64,000 bases of DNA from the NCBI GenBank assembly GCA_964443225.1, contig CAYUCC010000013.1, positions 1-64,000 of the forward strand, written 5' to 3'. Every line of letters begins with the position of its first letter. The first letter of the stretch is position 1. The translations under genes were made by a program, and so were the position numbers. Positions 9,908-18,313 of this stretch are shown here, piece by piece. The notes under the pieces are model-generated. The model saw only the letters and a program-made list of their open reading frames with translations, did not search any database and was not told the DNA's origin. This stretch comes from SSC4 sp964443225 (GTDB lineage Bacteria > Chloroflexota > Anaerolineae > SSC4 > Amarolineaceae).

Positions 9908-11263
9908 TTACTGCATCTGAGCGATGTTCTTCTCGATGGCTTCCTGGGCCGCCGCCATCGCCTCTTCCGGTGTTTGGGCACCGGTCCAGACGGCGGTGGT
10001 GGCGTCACCTACGGGGCCCCACTGCGCATCGGCGTACGGCGTATTGGCCGCCGGCACACCGGTGCTGAGCACCTTGGCGAAGCCCTGGATGATCGGCTCT
10101 GCCTGCAGCTCGGGCGAGTTGAGCGCCGCGGTGGCTGCCGGCACGGTCTTGTTGATCAGGGCCAGGCTCTTCTGCACGTCGGCGCTGGTGAAGTACTTCA
10201 TGACTTCAACCGCCGCCGCTGCATTGCCACGATCGACCGCATTCGGGGTCAGCATCAGGGTCTTGATGCCGACAAACGGCTTGCCGAAGGTCAGCAGTTC
10301 GTAATCGACGCCAGCCGCTTCGAGGTCGGCGATGGCCCACGGACCACTCCACCAGGCACCGAACTTGCCTTCGATCAGGCCAGCCTTGCAGATTTCGTGG
10401 CTGGTTTCCTTGGGCAGGTAGGCGGTGGCCTCCTTCATCCAGGTGGCTGCCGCGATGCCTTCAGGGGTGTTCATGTAGACGGTGCCCTTGTCATCGACGT
10501 AACCCGGCATGCCGTGGCCGAAGTAGATGGTGCCGGCGTGGTAGGCGTCGGGGTTGCCCAGACCCTGGTTGCAGAAGAGGGCCTTCTCGGGGTTGGCTTC
10601 CTGGAACTTCTTGGCTGCTTCCAGCAGAGCCGCAAAGTCGGTCGGGTCGGTGGGGAAGTCAGCCGCCGTCGCCACGGCCTTGTTCAGGATCAGGGTGATA
10701 CCTTCCTGGGATTCGGGCAGGCCCCAAATTTCGTTCTGCCAGACCATACCCTGCACGGCGGCGGGCTCGTAGGTCTCCTTGAGGAAGTCCTGGGTGATGC
10801 CCTGGTCGTCGAGCGGGACGATGTTGCCGCTGAGGGCGTTCTTGCCAATCTGGTCGTTGACCCAGGCCAGCACGTCGGGGCCTTCGCCGGCCGGCACAGC
10901 CACAGCCAGGGCGTCGTTCAGGTTGTCGACCTTGGACAGCTCGATGGTGACGCAGGGATCGACCTTGGCGGTGTAATCAGCAAAGACCGTCTCGATGGCC
11001 TCCAGATAGGCGCCGGCCCAGCCGTGCCAGACGGTAATCTTGACCGGCGTACCGGTGCAGGCACCACCGCCGGTGTCGGCTGTGGGCTCTTCGACGGGGG
11101 CGGCGGTCGGTTCTTCGACCGGTGCTGTGGTGGGCTCTTCGACAGGGGCAGTGGTCGGTTCTTCAACCGGCGCTGCGGTCGGCGTCGCCGCCGTGCCACC
11201 ACAGGCCGCCAGGACCAGGCTGGCGATCAACAGGACAGCCAACAATGCAAACGTCTTCTTCAT
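9908..11263 (-). CDS. malE: Maltodextrin-binding lipoprotein, MalE type
   Basis: A 451-residue family 1 solute-binding lipoprotein. Start ATG 11263 is preceded by AAGGAGAG. The signal peptide ends in the lipobox LVLAAC, so the mature protein should be lipid-anchored to the membrane. After the cysteine comes a flexible linker of four 8-residue units, APVEEPT(T/A), encoded by 24-bp DNA repeats at about 11081-11177. The binding domain starts at KITVWHGW, and WWSGPWAIADL resembles the region of MalE that lines the sugar site. It heads the transport operon and should capture maltodextrins for MalFG. Confidence 0.9.
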   Translation of the reverse strand: MKKTFALLAVLLIASLVLAACGGTAATPTAAPVEEPTTAPVEEPTTAPVEEPTAAPVEEPTADTGGGACTGTPVKITVWHGWAGAYLEAIETVFADYTAKVDPCVTIELSKVDNLNDALAVAVPAGEGPDVLAWVNDQIGKNALSGNIVPLDDQGITQDFLKETYEPAAVQGMVWQNEIWGLPESQEGITLILNKAVATAADFPTDPTDFAALLEAAKKFQEANPEKALFCNQGLGNPDAYHAGTIYFGHGMPGYVDDKGTVYMNTPEGIAAATWMKEATAYLPKETSHEICKAGLIEGKFGAWWSGPWAIADLEAAGVDYELLTFGKPFVGIKTLMLTPNAVDRGNAAAAVEVMKYFTSADVQKSLALINKTVPAATAALNSPELQAEPIIQGFAKVLSTGVPAANTPYADAQWGPVGDATTAVWTGAQTPEEAMAAAQEAIEKNIAQMQ

Positions 11264-11308
11264 ACATTCTCTCCTTGGATTCGAAATTTCGCAACGTACA
11301 TAATCGAC

Positions 11309-11332
11309 CAGGCAAGCCAGGTTGCTTGCCTG
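11309..11332. promoter_or_regulatory. Palindrome upstream of malE
   Basis: A 9-bp perfect inverted repeat CAGGCAAGC / GCTTGCCTG separated by six bases, about 46 bases before the malE start. It could be a binding site for a dimeric regulator or a 5' UTR hairpin. It does not resemble the ROK-type site at 12905-12918. Confidence 0.5.
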
Positions 11333-11359
11333 CTTGGGCAGCGGATGTGAGTGCTGCAT

Positions 11360-11368
11360 TCAACAAAC
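11360..11368 (-). promoter_or_regulatory. Possible ROK half-site upstream of malE
   Basis: On the minus strand this reads GTTTGTTGA, identical to nine bases of the palindromic site upstream of the ROK gene. The second half of the palindrome is missing here. It lies about 97 bases before the malE start. Confidence 0.35.
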
Positions 11369-11522
11369 CAGGAACGAGCGACAGATGTTTCCGAGGTTGC
11401 GTGCTCCTTTCCCAGCATACTGCACGAAGGTCATCGTGCGCTGCCGACTCGGTTGTCGAACCCGATCCAAACCGTGCACGGGGCGGCTCACGAGCACGCC
11501 GCGGCAGGTTATGGATCGGCAG

Positions 11523-12830
11523 TTAGTGAACTGCAACTCGCGCAGCCTGGTCCTCCCAGGCCGGGAGCGCGTTGGCCAATAAACGATCCGCAGAAGCAAG
11601 ACCGGTTTGGATCGTCGGTCCGTACAAAACGGATTTCAACACCATTGCAACGGCACCCAGGGCGATCGAGTCACGGCCCAACGCTGCGGGCACGATTTCA
11701 GTGGCCTGGCCACTCGCCCGCATGGCTCGCGTGCGCACCGTATCGCGCAGTGGTGCCAATAGAAGATCACCCGCCTGGGACAGGCCACCCCCGATGACGA
11801 TGCGCCCAGGATTGAGCAGGTTGACCAGGTCAGCCAGGGCAATGCCGAGCAGATGGCCCGCCGTGTTCAGGATCTGCCGGCCGAGCGCGTCACCGGCCAG
11901 GGCCGCCGCCGCCACGTCACGCGCCGTGATCGTATTGGGGTCGGCGATATTCGACAGGCTGGAACGGTGACCGGCCTTCAGCGCCAGCTTCGCCTGCTGC
12001 GCCACCGCCTCGCCACCCGCCATCGCTTCCAGACAGCCGTAGCTCCCGCAGCGGCAGGGTGGCCCGTTCAGGGCCACCATCAGGTGACCGATTTCGCCGG
12101 CGTACCCGCGCGCCCCACGGTACACTTCACCGTTGCAGATCAGGCCGCAGCCAATGCCGGTGCCGACCTTCAGATACGCCAGGGCCTCGACGTGTTGGCC
12201 CGCACCGTACGTGTATTCACCCAGCACACCCAGCGTAGCATCGTTGTCGATCAAAACCGGCAGGGCAAGTCGTGCGACGAGCTCGGCGCGCAGTGGAAAA
12301 CCGTCCCACTCGGGGATCAGCGGAGGCGCCACCAACAACCCGTTGGCGATGTCCACCGGCCCGGGTACACCGACCCCGATGCCCGCGATGTGCCAGTGCG
12401 CACCGTTACCCAGTGGAATCTGGCTCAACGCGGCCTGTATGCCCATGACCAACCGGTCGATCCCAACCTCGGGCCGTTCCGCCACGTCGAAAGGCACGTC
12501 GTAGCGCACCTTCACGTCCGGCGCCAGGTTCGTCACCAGCACCGTCAGGTGCGTGACCCCCATTTCCACGCCGACGACCAGGGCTGCATCGCGGTTGAAT
12601 TCCAGCAGCACCGGGCGGCGCCCCCCACGCGAGAGGCCGGCACCCGTTTCGCGGACCAACTGCGCCTCGATGAGCTCGGCGGTGATCGCCGAAATCGTTG
12701 AGGGACTCAAGCGGGTGTCACGTGCCAGGTCAGCGCGCGAAACCGGCCCAGTGGCGCGCACCAGTTCCAAGACCGCGTCTTTGTTTAGTTTGCGCATCAA
12801 GCCTGGGTCGGCAGTTCCTGAATGTGACAC
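11523..12830 (-). CDS. ROK-family transcriptional repressor
   Basis: A 435-residue regulator. An N-terminal winged helix-turn-helix (about residues 12-75, LVRATGPVSRADLARD then LSPSTISAI) is joined to a ROK sugar-kinase-like sensor domain. The sensor has the glycine-rich GIGVGVPGPVD, the VGTGIGCGLI loop and the zinc motif CRCGSYGCLE. ROK repressors of this build (XylR, NagC) bind sugar and leave DNA. The GTG at 12830 is used; ATG 12797 would still keep the whole DNA-binding domain, and neither has a clear ribosome site. The gene lies just upstream of malE on the same strand, so it most likely controls the mal operon and, from its operator, itself. Confidence 0.88.
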   Translation of the reverse strand: MSHSGTADPGLMRKLNKDAVLELVRATGPVSRADLARDTRLSPSTISAITAELIEAQLVRETGAGLSRGGRRPVLLEFNRDAALVVGVEMGVTHLTVLVTNLAPDVKVRYDVPFDVAERPEVGIDRLVMGIQAALSQIPLGNGAHWHIAGIGVGVPGPVDIANGLLVAPPLIPEWDGFPLRAELVARLALPVLIDNDATLGVLGEYTYGAGQHVEALAYLKVGTGIGCGLICNGEVYRGARGYAGEIGHLMVALNGPPCRCGSYGCLEAMAGGEAVAQQAKLALKAGHRSSLSNIADPNTITARDVAAAALAGDALGRQILNTAGHLLGIALADLVNLLNPGRIVIGGGLSQAGDLLLAPLRDTVRTRAMRASGQATEIVPAALGRDSIALGAVAMVLKSVLYGPTIQTGLASADRLLANALPAWEDQAARVAVH

Positions 12831-12884
12831 AAATCAAACCGAATAGCCCCAAAACGGCCCGCTTATGGTCGAAAAACTGAAGGA

Positions 12885-12918
12885 ATTATAACATTGGCTT
12901 GTGAGTTTGTCAACAAAC
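12885..12918 (-). promoter_or_regulatory. Consensus promoter of the ROK gene with overlapping operator
   Basis: On the minus strand TTGACA (12908-12913) and TATAAT (12885-12890) are both perfect sigma-70 boxes with the ideal 17-bp spacer. The palindrome GTTTGT-CA-ACAAAC (12905-12918) covers the -35 box. Its half-site matches the GTTTGTT/AACAAAC core of XylR-type ROK operators, so a bound repressor would block polymerase. The transcript would have a leader of about 50 bases before the GTG. Confidence 0.82.
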
Positions 12919-12945
12919 AAAAGAAATAAATCACGTGGTGTTTGT

Positions 12946-12974
12946 TTGGGATTCCACGCGAGTTTGAGTACAAT
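12946..12974 (+). promoter_or_regulatory. Promoter for the phosphoribosyltransferase operon
   Basis: TTGGGA, 17 bp, TACAAT on the plus strand, about 40 bases before the start codon at 13015. It is back to back with the ROK promoter, so the ROK operator could affect it too. Confidence 0.55.
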
Positions 12975-13014
12975 GGTATCAGCCCTGAGATTGCGTAAAG
13001 GAGCCCATGGCATC

Positions 13015-13530
13015 ATGAAAGAGTCTGCAGCCAACGAGCGCGAGTATTTGACCTGGAACGATGTCGACCAGTTGATCGACCATTTGATCCCGCAGTTCCG
13101 GCGTGCATACGATGCGCTGGTGTTGATCACGCGGGGCGGGATCGTTCCGGGTGGTCTGATTGCCGAAGCGCTCGACATTCAATACATTCTGACGGCGGCC
13201 GTCGAGTTTTTACCTGCGCACCAGCAAAAACTGGCCTGGCCCACGTTTCACCAGTTCCCCAACGATTCGCAGCTGCGCAACCGGTCGATTCTCGTGGTGG
13301 ACGACATCTGGGACAGCGGGCGCACCATCATGACGGTCAAAGGGCGTGTTGAAACTGCCGGCGGTGACGTCGAGACCGCGGTGCTGCACTACAAAGTCGG
13401 GCATTCATTTTTTGCGCGCGAGGCCCCCACGTACTATGCGGCCCTCACCCGCAATTGGATCGTCTACCCCTGGGAGGTAGACCGTGGGGGAGACCGCGTC
13501 GTGCGTCCCCTGGTGCCGGAGCTGTCGTAA
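13015..13530 (+). CDS. Type I phosphoribosyltransferase (purine PRTase-like)
   Basis: A 171-residue soluble protein. The PRPP-binding motif is clear in ILVVDDIWDSGRT, with the upstream LITRGGIVPGG loop and the end motif WIVYPWE seen in archaeal-type hypoxanthine/xanthine PRTases. It should join a purine base to PRPP, but the base cannot be assigned. Start ATG 13015 follows AAGGAG 11 bases upstream; a longer reading back to 12901 has no ribosome site and crosses the promoter. The gene is followed after 9 bases by an aminotransferase. Confidence 0.8.
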   Translation: MKESAANEREYLTWNDVDQLIDHLIPQFRRAYDALVLITRGGIVPGGLIAEALDIQYILTAAVEFLPAHQQKLAWPTFHQFPNDSQLRNRSILVVDDIWDSGRTIMTVKGRVETAGGDVETAVLHYKVGHSFFAREAPTYYAALTRNWIVYPWEVDRGGDRVVRPLVPELS

Positions 13531-13539
13531 GGAAACGCC

Positions 13540-14385
13540 ATGACATTCCCAAAAGCGACACTCGTTTGCCATAACGGGCAGCTCGTGCCCGGCAGTGATG
13601 CCCAGGTTTCGGTCTTCCATCCGGCGCTGTACGGCGCCTACGGCGTGTACGAGTCGATCGAAGTGCGTGCGGGAGTAGTGTTCCACCTCGAAGATCACCT
13701 GGCGCGCCTGGCGGCATCGGCCGCAATCCTGGAGATGGCGCTGCCCGCCACCACCGCCGACATGATGCAGTGGATTGCGGCGCTGCTGCACGCCGCGCAG
13801 ACCGACACCTGCCTGCTGCGCCTGTTCGTGCTCGGCGCCAACGGTAACTCGCCCGCCGAGGCTTTTATCTGGCCGCAGGCGCTGCCGGTCTATCCGGTTT
13901 CATTCTACACGCAGGGTGCTGGCGCGGTTACCTTCGAGGGGGAACGTGCGCTGCCACAGGCGAAGTCGCTCAATACGCTGGTCAACTTCCTGGCGCGGCG
14001 CAAAGCCCACGAGGCGGGCGAGCACGAGGGACTGCTGGTCAGCCGCGGCACGGTCAAAGAGGGGTCGAGCTCCAACCTGTTCGTGGTGCGCGGTGACACG
14101 CTGCTCGTACCCCCGCCCGGCGAAGTGCTCGCCGGCGTCACCGCAGACGTGGTGCTCACCCTGGCGCACACCCACGCCATCCCCGTGGCAGTGCAAGACC
14201 TGCCCGTGGCCGAAATCGGCACCTGGGACGAAGCGTTCCTGACCAGCACCAGCCGCCACGTCATGCCGCTGGTACGCATCGACGACCACCCCATCGGCCC
14301 CGGCAAACCAGGCTCCCTGACACAACGCCTGTCCGATCTCTTCGAGGACAATTTCCGCGCAGCGATTTCGTCAGGAAGCAGGTGA
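13540..14385 (+). CDS. Class IV PLP aminotransferase / aminodeoxychorismate lyase-like
   Basis: A 281-residue PLP enzyme of fold type IV, the group of branched-chain aminotransferase, D-amino acid transaminase and aminodeoxychorismate lyase. The PLP lysine is in LPQAKSLNTL and the conserved Glu-Gly-Ser-Ser-Asn stretch is VKEGSSSNLF. AAGGAAA sits just before the ATG. Residues that separate branched-chain aminotransferases from PabC-like lyases cannot be settled by eye, so the substrate stays open. It is in an operon with the preceding PRTase. Confidence 0.8.
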   Translation: MTFPKATLVCHNGQLVPGSDAQVSVFHPALYGAYGVYESIEVRAGVVFHLEDHLARLAASAAILEMALPATTADMMQWIAALLHAAQTDTCLLRLFVLGANGNSPAEAFIWPQALPVYPVSFYTQGAGAVTFEGERALPQAKSLNTLVNFLARRKAHEAGEHEGLLVSRGTVKEGSSSNLFVVRGDTLLVPPPGEVLAGVTADVVLTLAHTHAIPVAVQDLPVAEIGTWDEAFLTSTSRHVMPLVRIDDHPIGPGKPGSLTQRLSDLFEDNFRAAISSGSR

Positions 14386-14502
14386 CAGAGGGCCAGGGGG
14401 AAGAGACGAACCATCCAGCTGCTCGTGCGGACAGCAGCGTCATGTTTTCCAAAAGAAGCTCCGGCCCCCGAGGAGTGCCGCCCCCCCCGGGGGGCCACGT
14501 TG

Positions 14503-14554
14503 CCGACAGGCAGAGGAGTTCGCACCTGAGGGTGCGAACTCCTCTGCCTGTCGG
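14503..14554. repeat. 24-bp perfect hairpin in a convergent intergenic region
   Basis: Arms 14503-14526 and 14531-14554 are perfectly complementary over 24 bp with a TGAG loop. It sits between two convergent genes. On the plus strand a T5 run follows about 8 bases later, so it might terminate both transcripts, but the stem is far longer than a terminator needs. The piece GGTGCGAACTCCTC recurs with one mismatch at 53026-53039, which suggests a dispersed intergenic repeat. Confidence 0.85.
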
Positions 14555-14616
14555 GGATGCGCTTTTTGGTAGGCACCAGGGCTTCATCGTTGCGCCATTC
14601 GCGTATCCGCACCCCC

Positions 14617-15555
14617 TCACGAAGCCTTTGCCAATGGACCCGTCGCGCGCCGGTGGCCGGCGTGCGTGACGTCGTAGGCCACGTCGGCGAGCAGCGTGAT
14701 GTGCGCCGGCGTCGTGCCGCAGCAGCCGCCGATGATCTGTGCACCCACCGTCAGCCAGCCGCGCACGTGACGGGCGTACGCCTGGGGGGAGATGTCTTCC
14801 GTGAACTCCCATCCCCACGATTCACGCGCGTGGCCGATGTTGGCGTATGCGCCGACCGGCAGTGCCGTCTGGGAGCGCAGGACATTGAGGAGCGGTAATA
14901 CCGCGGCGGTCAACACACAGTTGACCATGATCGCCGCCGGTTCCAGGGGTTCGATGGCGCGCACGGCCGCGGCCAGGGGCTCGCCGCTGAGCAGATTTCC
15001 ATCACGCGTACACACGAAACTGACCACGAATGGCAGCCCCGTCTGTTTGGCCGCACGTACCGCAGCCACCGCTTCACGCACCATCGTCATCGTTTCGACC
15101 AACAGCAGGTCGACACCCGCCGCGGCCAGGTTGTTGGCCATTTCCTGATGTTCGACGGCGCACTCGTCGGCCGGCGGTACCCGCTCGGGGTGCTGGCTGT
15201 CCTCGAGAGGACCCATCGATCCCGCAATCAATACGCTGCGCGTGAGGCCGGCATCGCGGCGAGCCTGCGTCGCCAACGTCACCGCGCGGTACGCTAGGGT
15301 CTGCGCACGATCGGCAATTCCGGCCTGCGCCAGGGTGCGCCGGTGGGTACGAAACGTATTGGTCGTGAGAATGTCGGCACCGGCGGCGAGGTAGTCGAGG
15401 TGAACCTGCCGGATGGCACCGGGATGCGACAGCAGGGGCGCGGCCGACCAGAGCGGCAGCGGTGTTGGAAAGTGGCGGCGCTGAAGTTCGGTGCCCGTCG
15501 CACCATCCAGAATGAAAATCTCGCCTTGTCGCAGGCGTTCAGAGAACGTCAACAT
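14617..15555 (-). CDS. Homocysteine S-methyltransferase family protein
   Basis: A 312-residue TIM-barrel methyltransferase of the betaine/S-methylmethionine type. It begins with ILDGATGTELQRR, and the zinc-binding cysteines are in MVNCV and the double cysteine of GGCCGTTP. It transfers a methyl group from a small donor to homocysteine, giving methionine. Start ATG 15555 follows AAGGGGTG; the upstream 27 codons have no start-site support. It lacks the cobalamin and folate domains of MetH. It stands alone, with 157 bases before the next gene. Confidence 0.87.
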   Translation of the reverse strand: MLTFSERLRQGEIFILDGATGTELQRRHFPTPLPLWSAAPLLSHPGAIRQVHLDYLAAGADILTTNTFRTHRRTLAQAGIADRAQTLAYRAVTLATQARRDAGLTRSVLIAGSMGPLEDSQHPERVPPADECAVEHQEMANNLAAAGVDLLLVETMTMVREAVAAVRAAKQTGLPFVVSFVCTRDGNLLSGEPLAAAVRAIEPLEPAAIMVNCVLTAAVLPLLNVLRSQTALPVGAYANIGHARESWGWEFTEDISPQAYARHVRGWLTVGAQIIGGCCGTTPAHITLLADVAYDVTHAGHRRATGPLAKAS

Positions 15556-15712
15556 GACACACCCCTTTACGGACCACCCTGGTGCCTGAGCAGGGAACGT
15601 ATTCGACCATGCACGGTGGCCGACCTCCCGGGGCATTGGTTGGCGTCAGTGTAGCACCGTCAGGGGTACCCGAACATGACACGTATCAGATTGTGACAAA
15701 GCGCGCAAGGGA

Positions 15713-17206
15713 TTATGGTTTGAGGGCTTCGTAATGTTTGGGCAAGGTGCGCGCCATGTGCTGGTCGGCGACGGCCCAATTGTGACGGCCATTGGCCACC
15801 GCACCGCCGTCATTGATCAGGCCGCGGCGCGCGAGCAGGCCAACCAGGTATTGGCCGCGATAGAAGTTGGAGTCGTGCGGCTCACGCGATTCTGGTCCGT
15901 ACTCGATGAACCAGCGCAGGTGTTGGTAGGCATCGGGTGCGGTTGACAGCAGCAGGTTGGCCGGGTTGTTGTCCGCCGTAACCAGCAGGTTGCGCGGCAA
16001 CCCAAACACCGGATCGAACAGCGCGTTCTGATAGGCGCGATCGGTCAGGCTGATGCCGCGTGGTACGGTTACGGTCACCGGCGCAGTGGTGGTGACCGGC
16101 ACGTCAACGGTGAGCGTAGACGTCACCGTAGTGGTCACGTCGGCGGCATAAAAGAACAGGCCGTCGTAGGCGCCGGCCGAACCGAACCAATCGGGGTGCT
16201 GGGCCGCAATTTTGACCGCCATGAAACCACCGAGCGAAAACCCGTCTACCCCACGATGGGCAGCCCCAGGCAGGACCGGGTAATTGGCGTTGATGAACGG
16301 AATCAAGTCCTGCAGCAGGTAATCCTCGAAGCGCCCACTGCCGATGCCCCGCGCACCGTGGGTACGCTCTGGCTCGAGCATGTTGACCAGCATGCCGCTG
16401 TAGACGTTGTCGTTGCTGGCAATGCCCGGAAAGACCAGAACCATGGGACCGATTTTGCCCTGCGCCAGCAGCTCTTCGTACACATCGATCACGTTGCGGT
16501 CGCCGCGTGCCAGGTCTTCGGACGGGTTGATCCACTCACGCTCATGACCGCGAAACAGGTACAGCACCGGGTAGCGTTCTTCTGGGTGTTCGGCGGCGCG
16601 GGGTGGTACGTAGAGGAAGAAGGTTTTGGGGATGCCGAGGGAGCGACTGAGGTGCTGTACGCGCTGAACCCGCGCATCGTACGGGTTGACCAGGGCCGGA
16701 TCGGGGGTTGGTGTCGGACCGGGACCTTCGCTCTGGATGTCACTCCACCCGGCAATCGGCAGCTCCACGGTCTGGGGCCCCTCGACGAGCAAGGCATGGT
16801 TTGGCACGGGCTGACCCAGTGCATCGGCTTCACGGCGAACCCAAGACCCGCGCGTAAACGTATATTCCACCGTCGTTCCTTTCGCAAATGGTACCGTCAA
16901 CGACGCCCGGTCCTGGGTACGTATCAGCTTGAGTGCAGGATCGGCGGCTTCCCAGTTGTTCCAATTGCCACTGAGGAAGATATCGTCGTCGGGTGGCGTC
17001 CCGGCGGGCAGCGTGACCGTCCAGCTAATTGCGATGGCTCCCTCGGTCGTGACAGGTGTCGGCGTGGGTGTGCCACACCCCGCCAGCACCAGCAGCGCCA
17101 GCCCCAGCAGCAACAGCAGCCGCATCCAACGCCCGCGCTGGCCACGGACCCGAATGGACTGAGAGGTGGCTGCGACAGGCACAGGAGAAAGGGATGGGCT
17201 GGTCAT
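15713..17206 (-). CDS. Lipoprotein esterase with starch-binding-like N-terminal domain
   Basis: A 497-residue protein. An N-terminal hydrophobic stretch ends in the lipobox LVLAGC (about residue 44), then comes a TPTP linker, a beta domain (about 52-155) with IFLSGNWNNWE and YTFTRGSW, and an enterochelin-esterase-like alpha/beta hydrolase (about 180-497). The nucleophile serine is in DGFSLGG, and the catalytic histidine is likely in GRHNWAVADQHM. The protein should be membrane-anchored outside and cleave an ester, possibly on polysaccharides or siderophores. The ATG at 17206 overlaps the previous stop as TAATG, supporting this start. The beta domain resembles the CBM20-like domain of the amylopullulanase. 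Confidence 0.8.
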   Translation of the reverse strand: MTSPSLSPVPVAATSQSIRVRGQRGRWMRLLLLLGLALLVLAGCGTPTPTPVTTEGAIAISWTVTLPAGTPPDDDIFLSGNWNNWEAADPALKLIRTQDRASLTVPFAKGTTVEYTFTRGSWVRREADALGQPVPNHALLVEGPQTVELPIAGWSDIQSEGPGPTPTPDPALVNPYDARVQRVQHLSRSLGIPKTFFLYVPPRAAEHPEERYPVLYLFRGHEREWINPSEDLARGDRNVIDVYEELLAQGKIGPMVLVFPGIASNDNVYSGMLVNMLEPERTHGARGIGSGRFEDYLLQDLIPFINANYPVLPGAAHRGVDGFSLGGFMAVKIAAQHPDWFGSAGAYDGLFFYAADVTTTVTSTLTVDVPVTTTAPVTVTVPRGISLTDRAYQNALFDPVFGLPRNLLVTADNNPANLLLSTAPDAYQHLRWFIEYGPESREPHDSNFYRGQYLVGLLARRGLINDGGAVANGRHNWAVADQHMARTLPKHYEALKP

Positions 17207-17676
17207 TATCCAACCGGCGTGGGTTCGAGGGGAAGCCGGACGGGCGCCAGGTCTATGTGGACGAGTGCCACCCCGGCCTGCGACAAAAAGGCGCGCGCGT
17301 TGCTATCGGGGTAGGTGCCGGCGTAGACGACGCGGACCAAACCGGCGTTGATGATCATCTTGGCACACGTCAGGCAGGGCTGGTGGGTCACGTAGATCGT
17401 ACCGCCGGCCACCGAAACACCGTGCAGCGCCGCCTGCAAGATGGCGTTCTGTTCGGCGTGCAGCGTACGCACGCAGTGCCCATCGATCATCAGGTGACCA
17501 ACCTCATCACAGTGCGGCAGGCCGGCGGGTGCTCCGTTGTAGCCCGTGGTCAAAATACGGCGATCCTTTACAAGGATGGCGCCGACCTGGGCGCGGTCGC
17601 ACGTGCTGCGTGTGGCCACCTGCAGGGTGATGCTCATGAAGTATTGATCCCACGGCGGTCGGCCTGGCTGACCCAT
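17206..17676 (-). CDS. Deoxycytidylate (dCMP) deaminase
   Basis: A 156-residue zinc-dependent deaminase. The zinc ligands are His in LHAEQNAI, with the adjacent Glu as proton shuttle, and the two cysteines of QPCLTCAKM. It converts dCMP to dUMP for thymidylate synthesis; ComEB-type proteins look the same. Start ATG 17676 lies 8 bases after the upp stop with GGGGTGA before it. Its position after upp makes a pyrimidine salvage unit. Confidence 0.9.
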   Translation of the reverse strand: MGQPGRPPWDQYFMSITLQVATRSTCDRAQVGAILVKDRRILTTGYNGAPAGLPHCDEVGHLMIDGHCVRTLHAEQNAILQAALHGVSVAGGTIYVTHQPCLTCAKMIINAGLVRVVYAGTYPDSNARAFLSQAGVALVHIDLAPVRLPLEPTPVG

Positions 17677-17684
17677 GGCGCTTG

Positions 17685-18311
17685 TCACCCCGTGCCAAAC
17701 TGGCGGTCGCCGGCATCCCCCAGGCCAGGCATGATGTAACCGATCTCGTTGAGGTGGGAATCGATGACGGCGAGGTGAATCGATACGTCGGGATGCGCTT
17801 CCTGCAGCGTGGTTATCCCTTCGGGTGCCGCGATGATGCCGACGAATTTGATCCGGCGTGCCCCCCAGCGCTTCAGGATATCGACGCAGGCCACCGCCGA
17901 TCCGCCCGTCGCCAGCATCGGATCGAGCACCAGGCAAACCTGCACGGTGGGTGCGACCGGCAGCTTGTTGTAGTACTGGACCGGGCGCAGGGTCTTTTCA
18001 TCGCGGTAGACACCGAGATGCCACACTTCGGAACCGGGCATCATCTCCCACACGCCTTCGACCATGCCCAGGCCGGCGCGCAGGATGGGTACCAGGCCGA
18101 TCTTTTCGGACAAAACGGCGCCGTCGGCCACCCCCATCGGTGTCGTGACCTTGTTCGATTCCAACGCCAGGTCGGCAGTGGCTTCGTACGCCAACAGAAT
18201 CGCAATCTCGCGGATCAGCTCGCGGAACTTCTTGGGTTCCGTATTCAGGTCGCGCAGCAGCGTGAGTTTGTGTTGAATCAGTGGATGATTGGAGACATGG
18301 ATGCCGTTCAT
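17685..18311 (-). CDS. upp: Uracil phosphoribosyltransferase
   Basis: A 208-residue enzyme of normal length. It makes UMP from uracil and PRPP. The PRPP loop is VLDPMLATGGSA, the uracil-binding tail is IGYIMPGLGDAGDR, and the ILRAGLGMVEG segment is typical. The ATG at 18311 comes two bases after the stop of the zinc-finger gene, so it is part of the same transcript. Confidence 0.96.
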   Translation of the reverse strand: MNGIHVSNHPLIQHKLTLLRDLNTEPKKFRELIREIAILLAYEATADLALESNKVTTPMGVADGAVLSEKIGLVPILRAGLGMVEGVWEMMPGSEVWHLGVYRDEKTLRPVQYYNKLPVAPTVQVCLVLDPMLATGGSAVACVDILKRWGARRIKFVGIIAAPEGITTLQEAHPDVSIHLAVIDSHLNEIGYIMPGLGDAGDRQFGTG

Positions 18312-18313
18312 GA

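Noticed and set aside
9719..11350. A 543-codon open frame antisense to malE, and other long antisense frames (for example 2102-3334 and 27793-29046)
   Set aside because: They lie opposite genes with clear domains, show biased low-complexity composition, and have no ribosome sites; they are side effects of high GC content.
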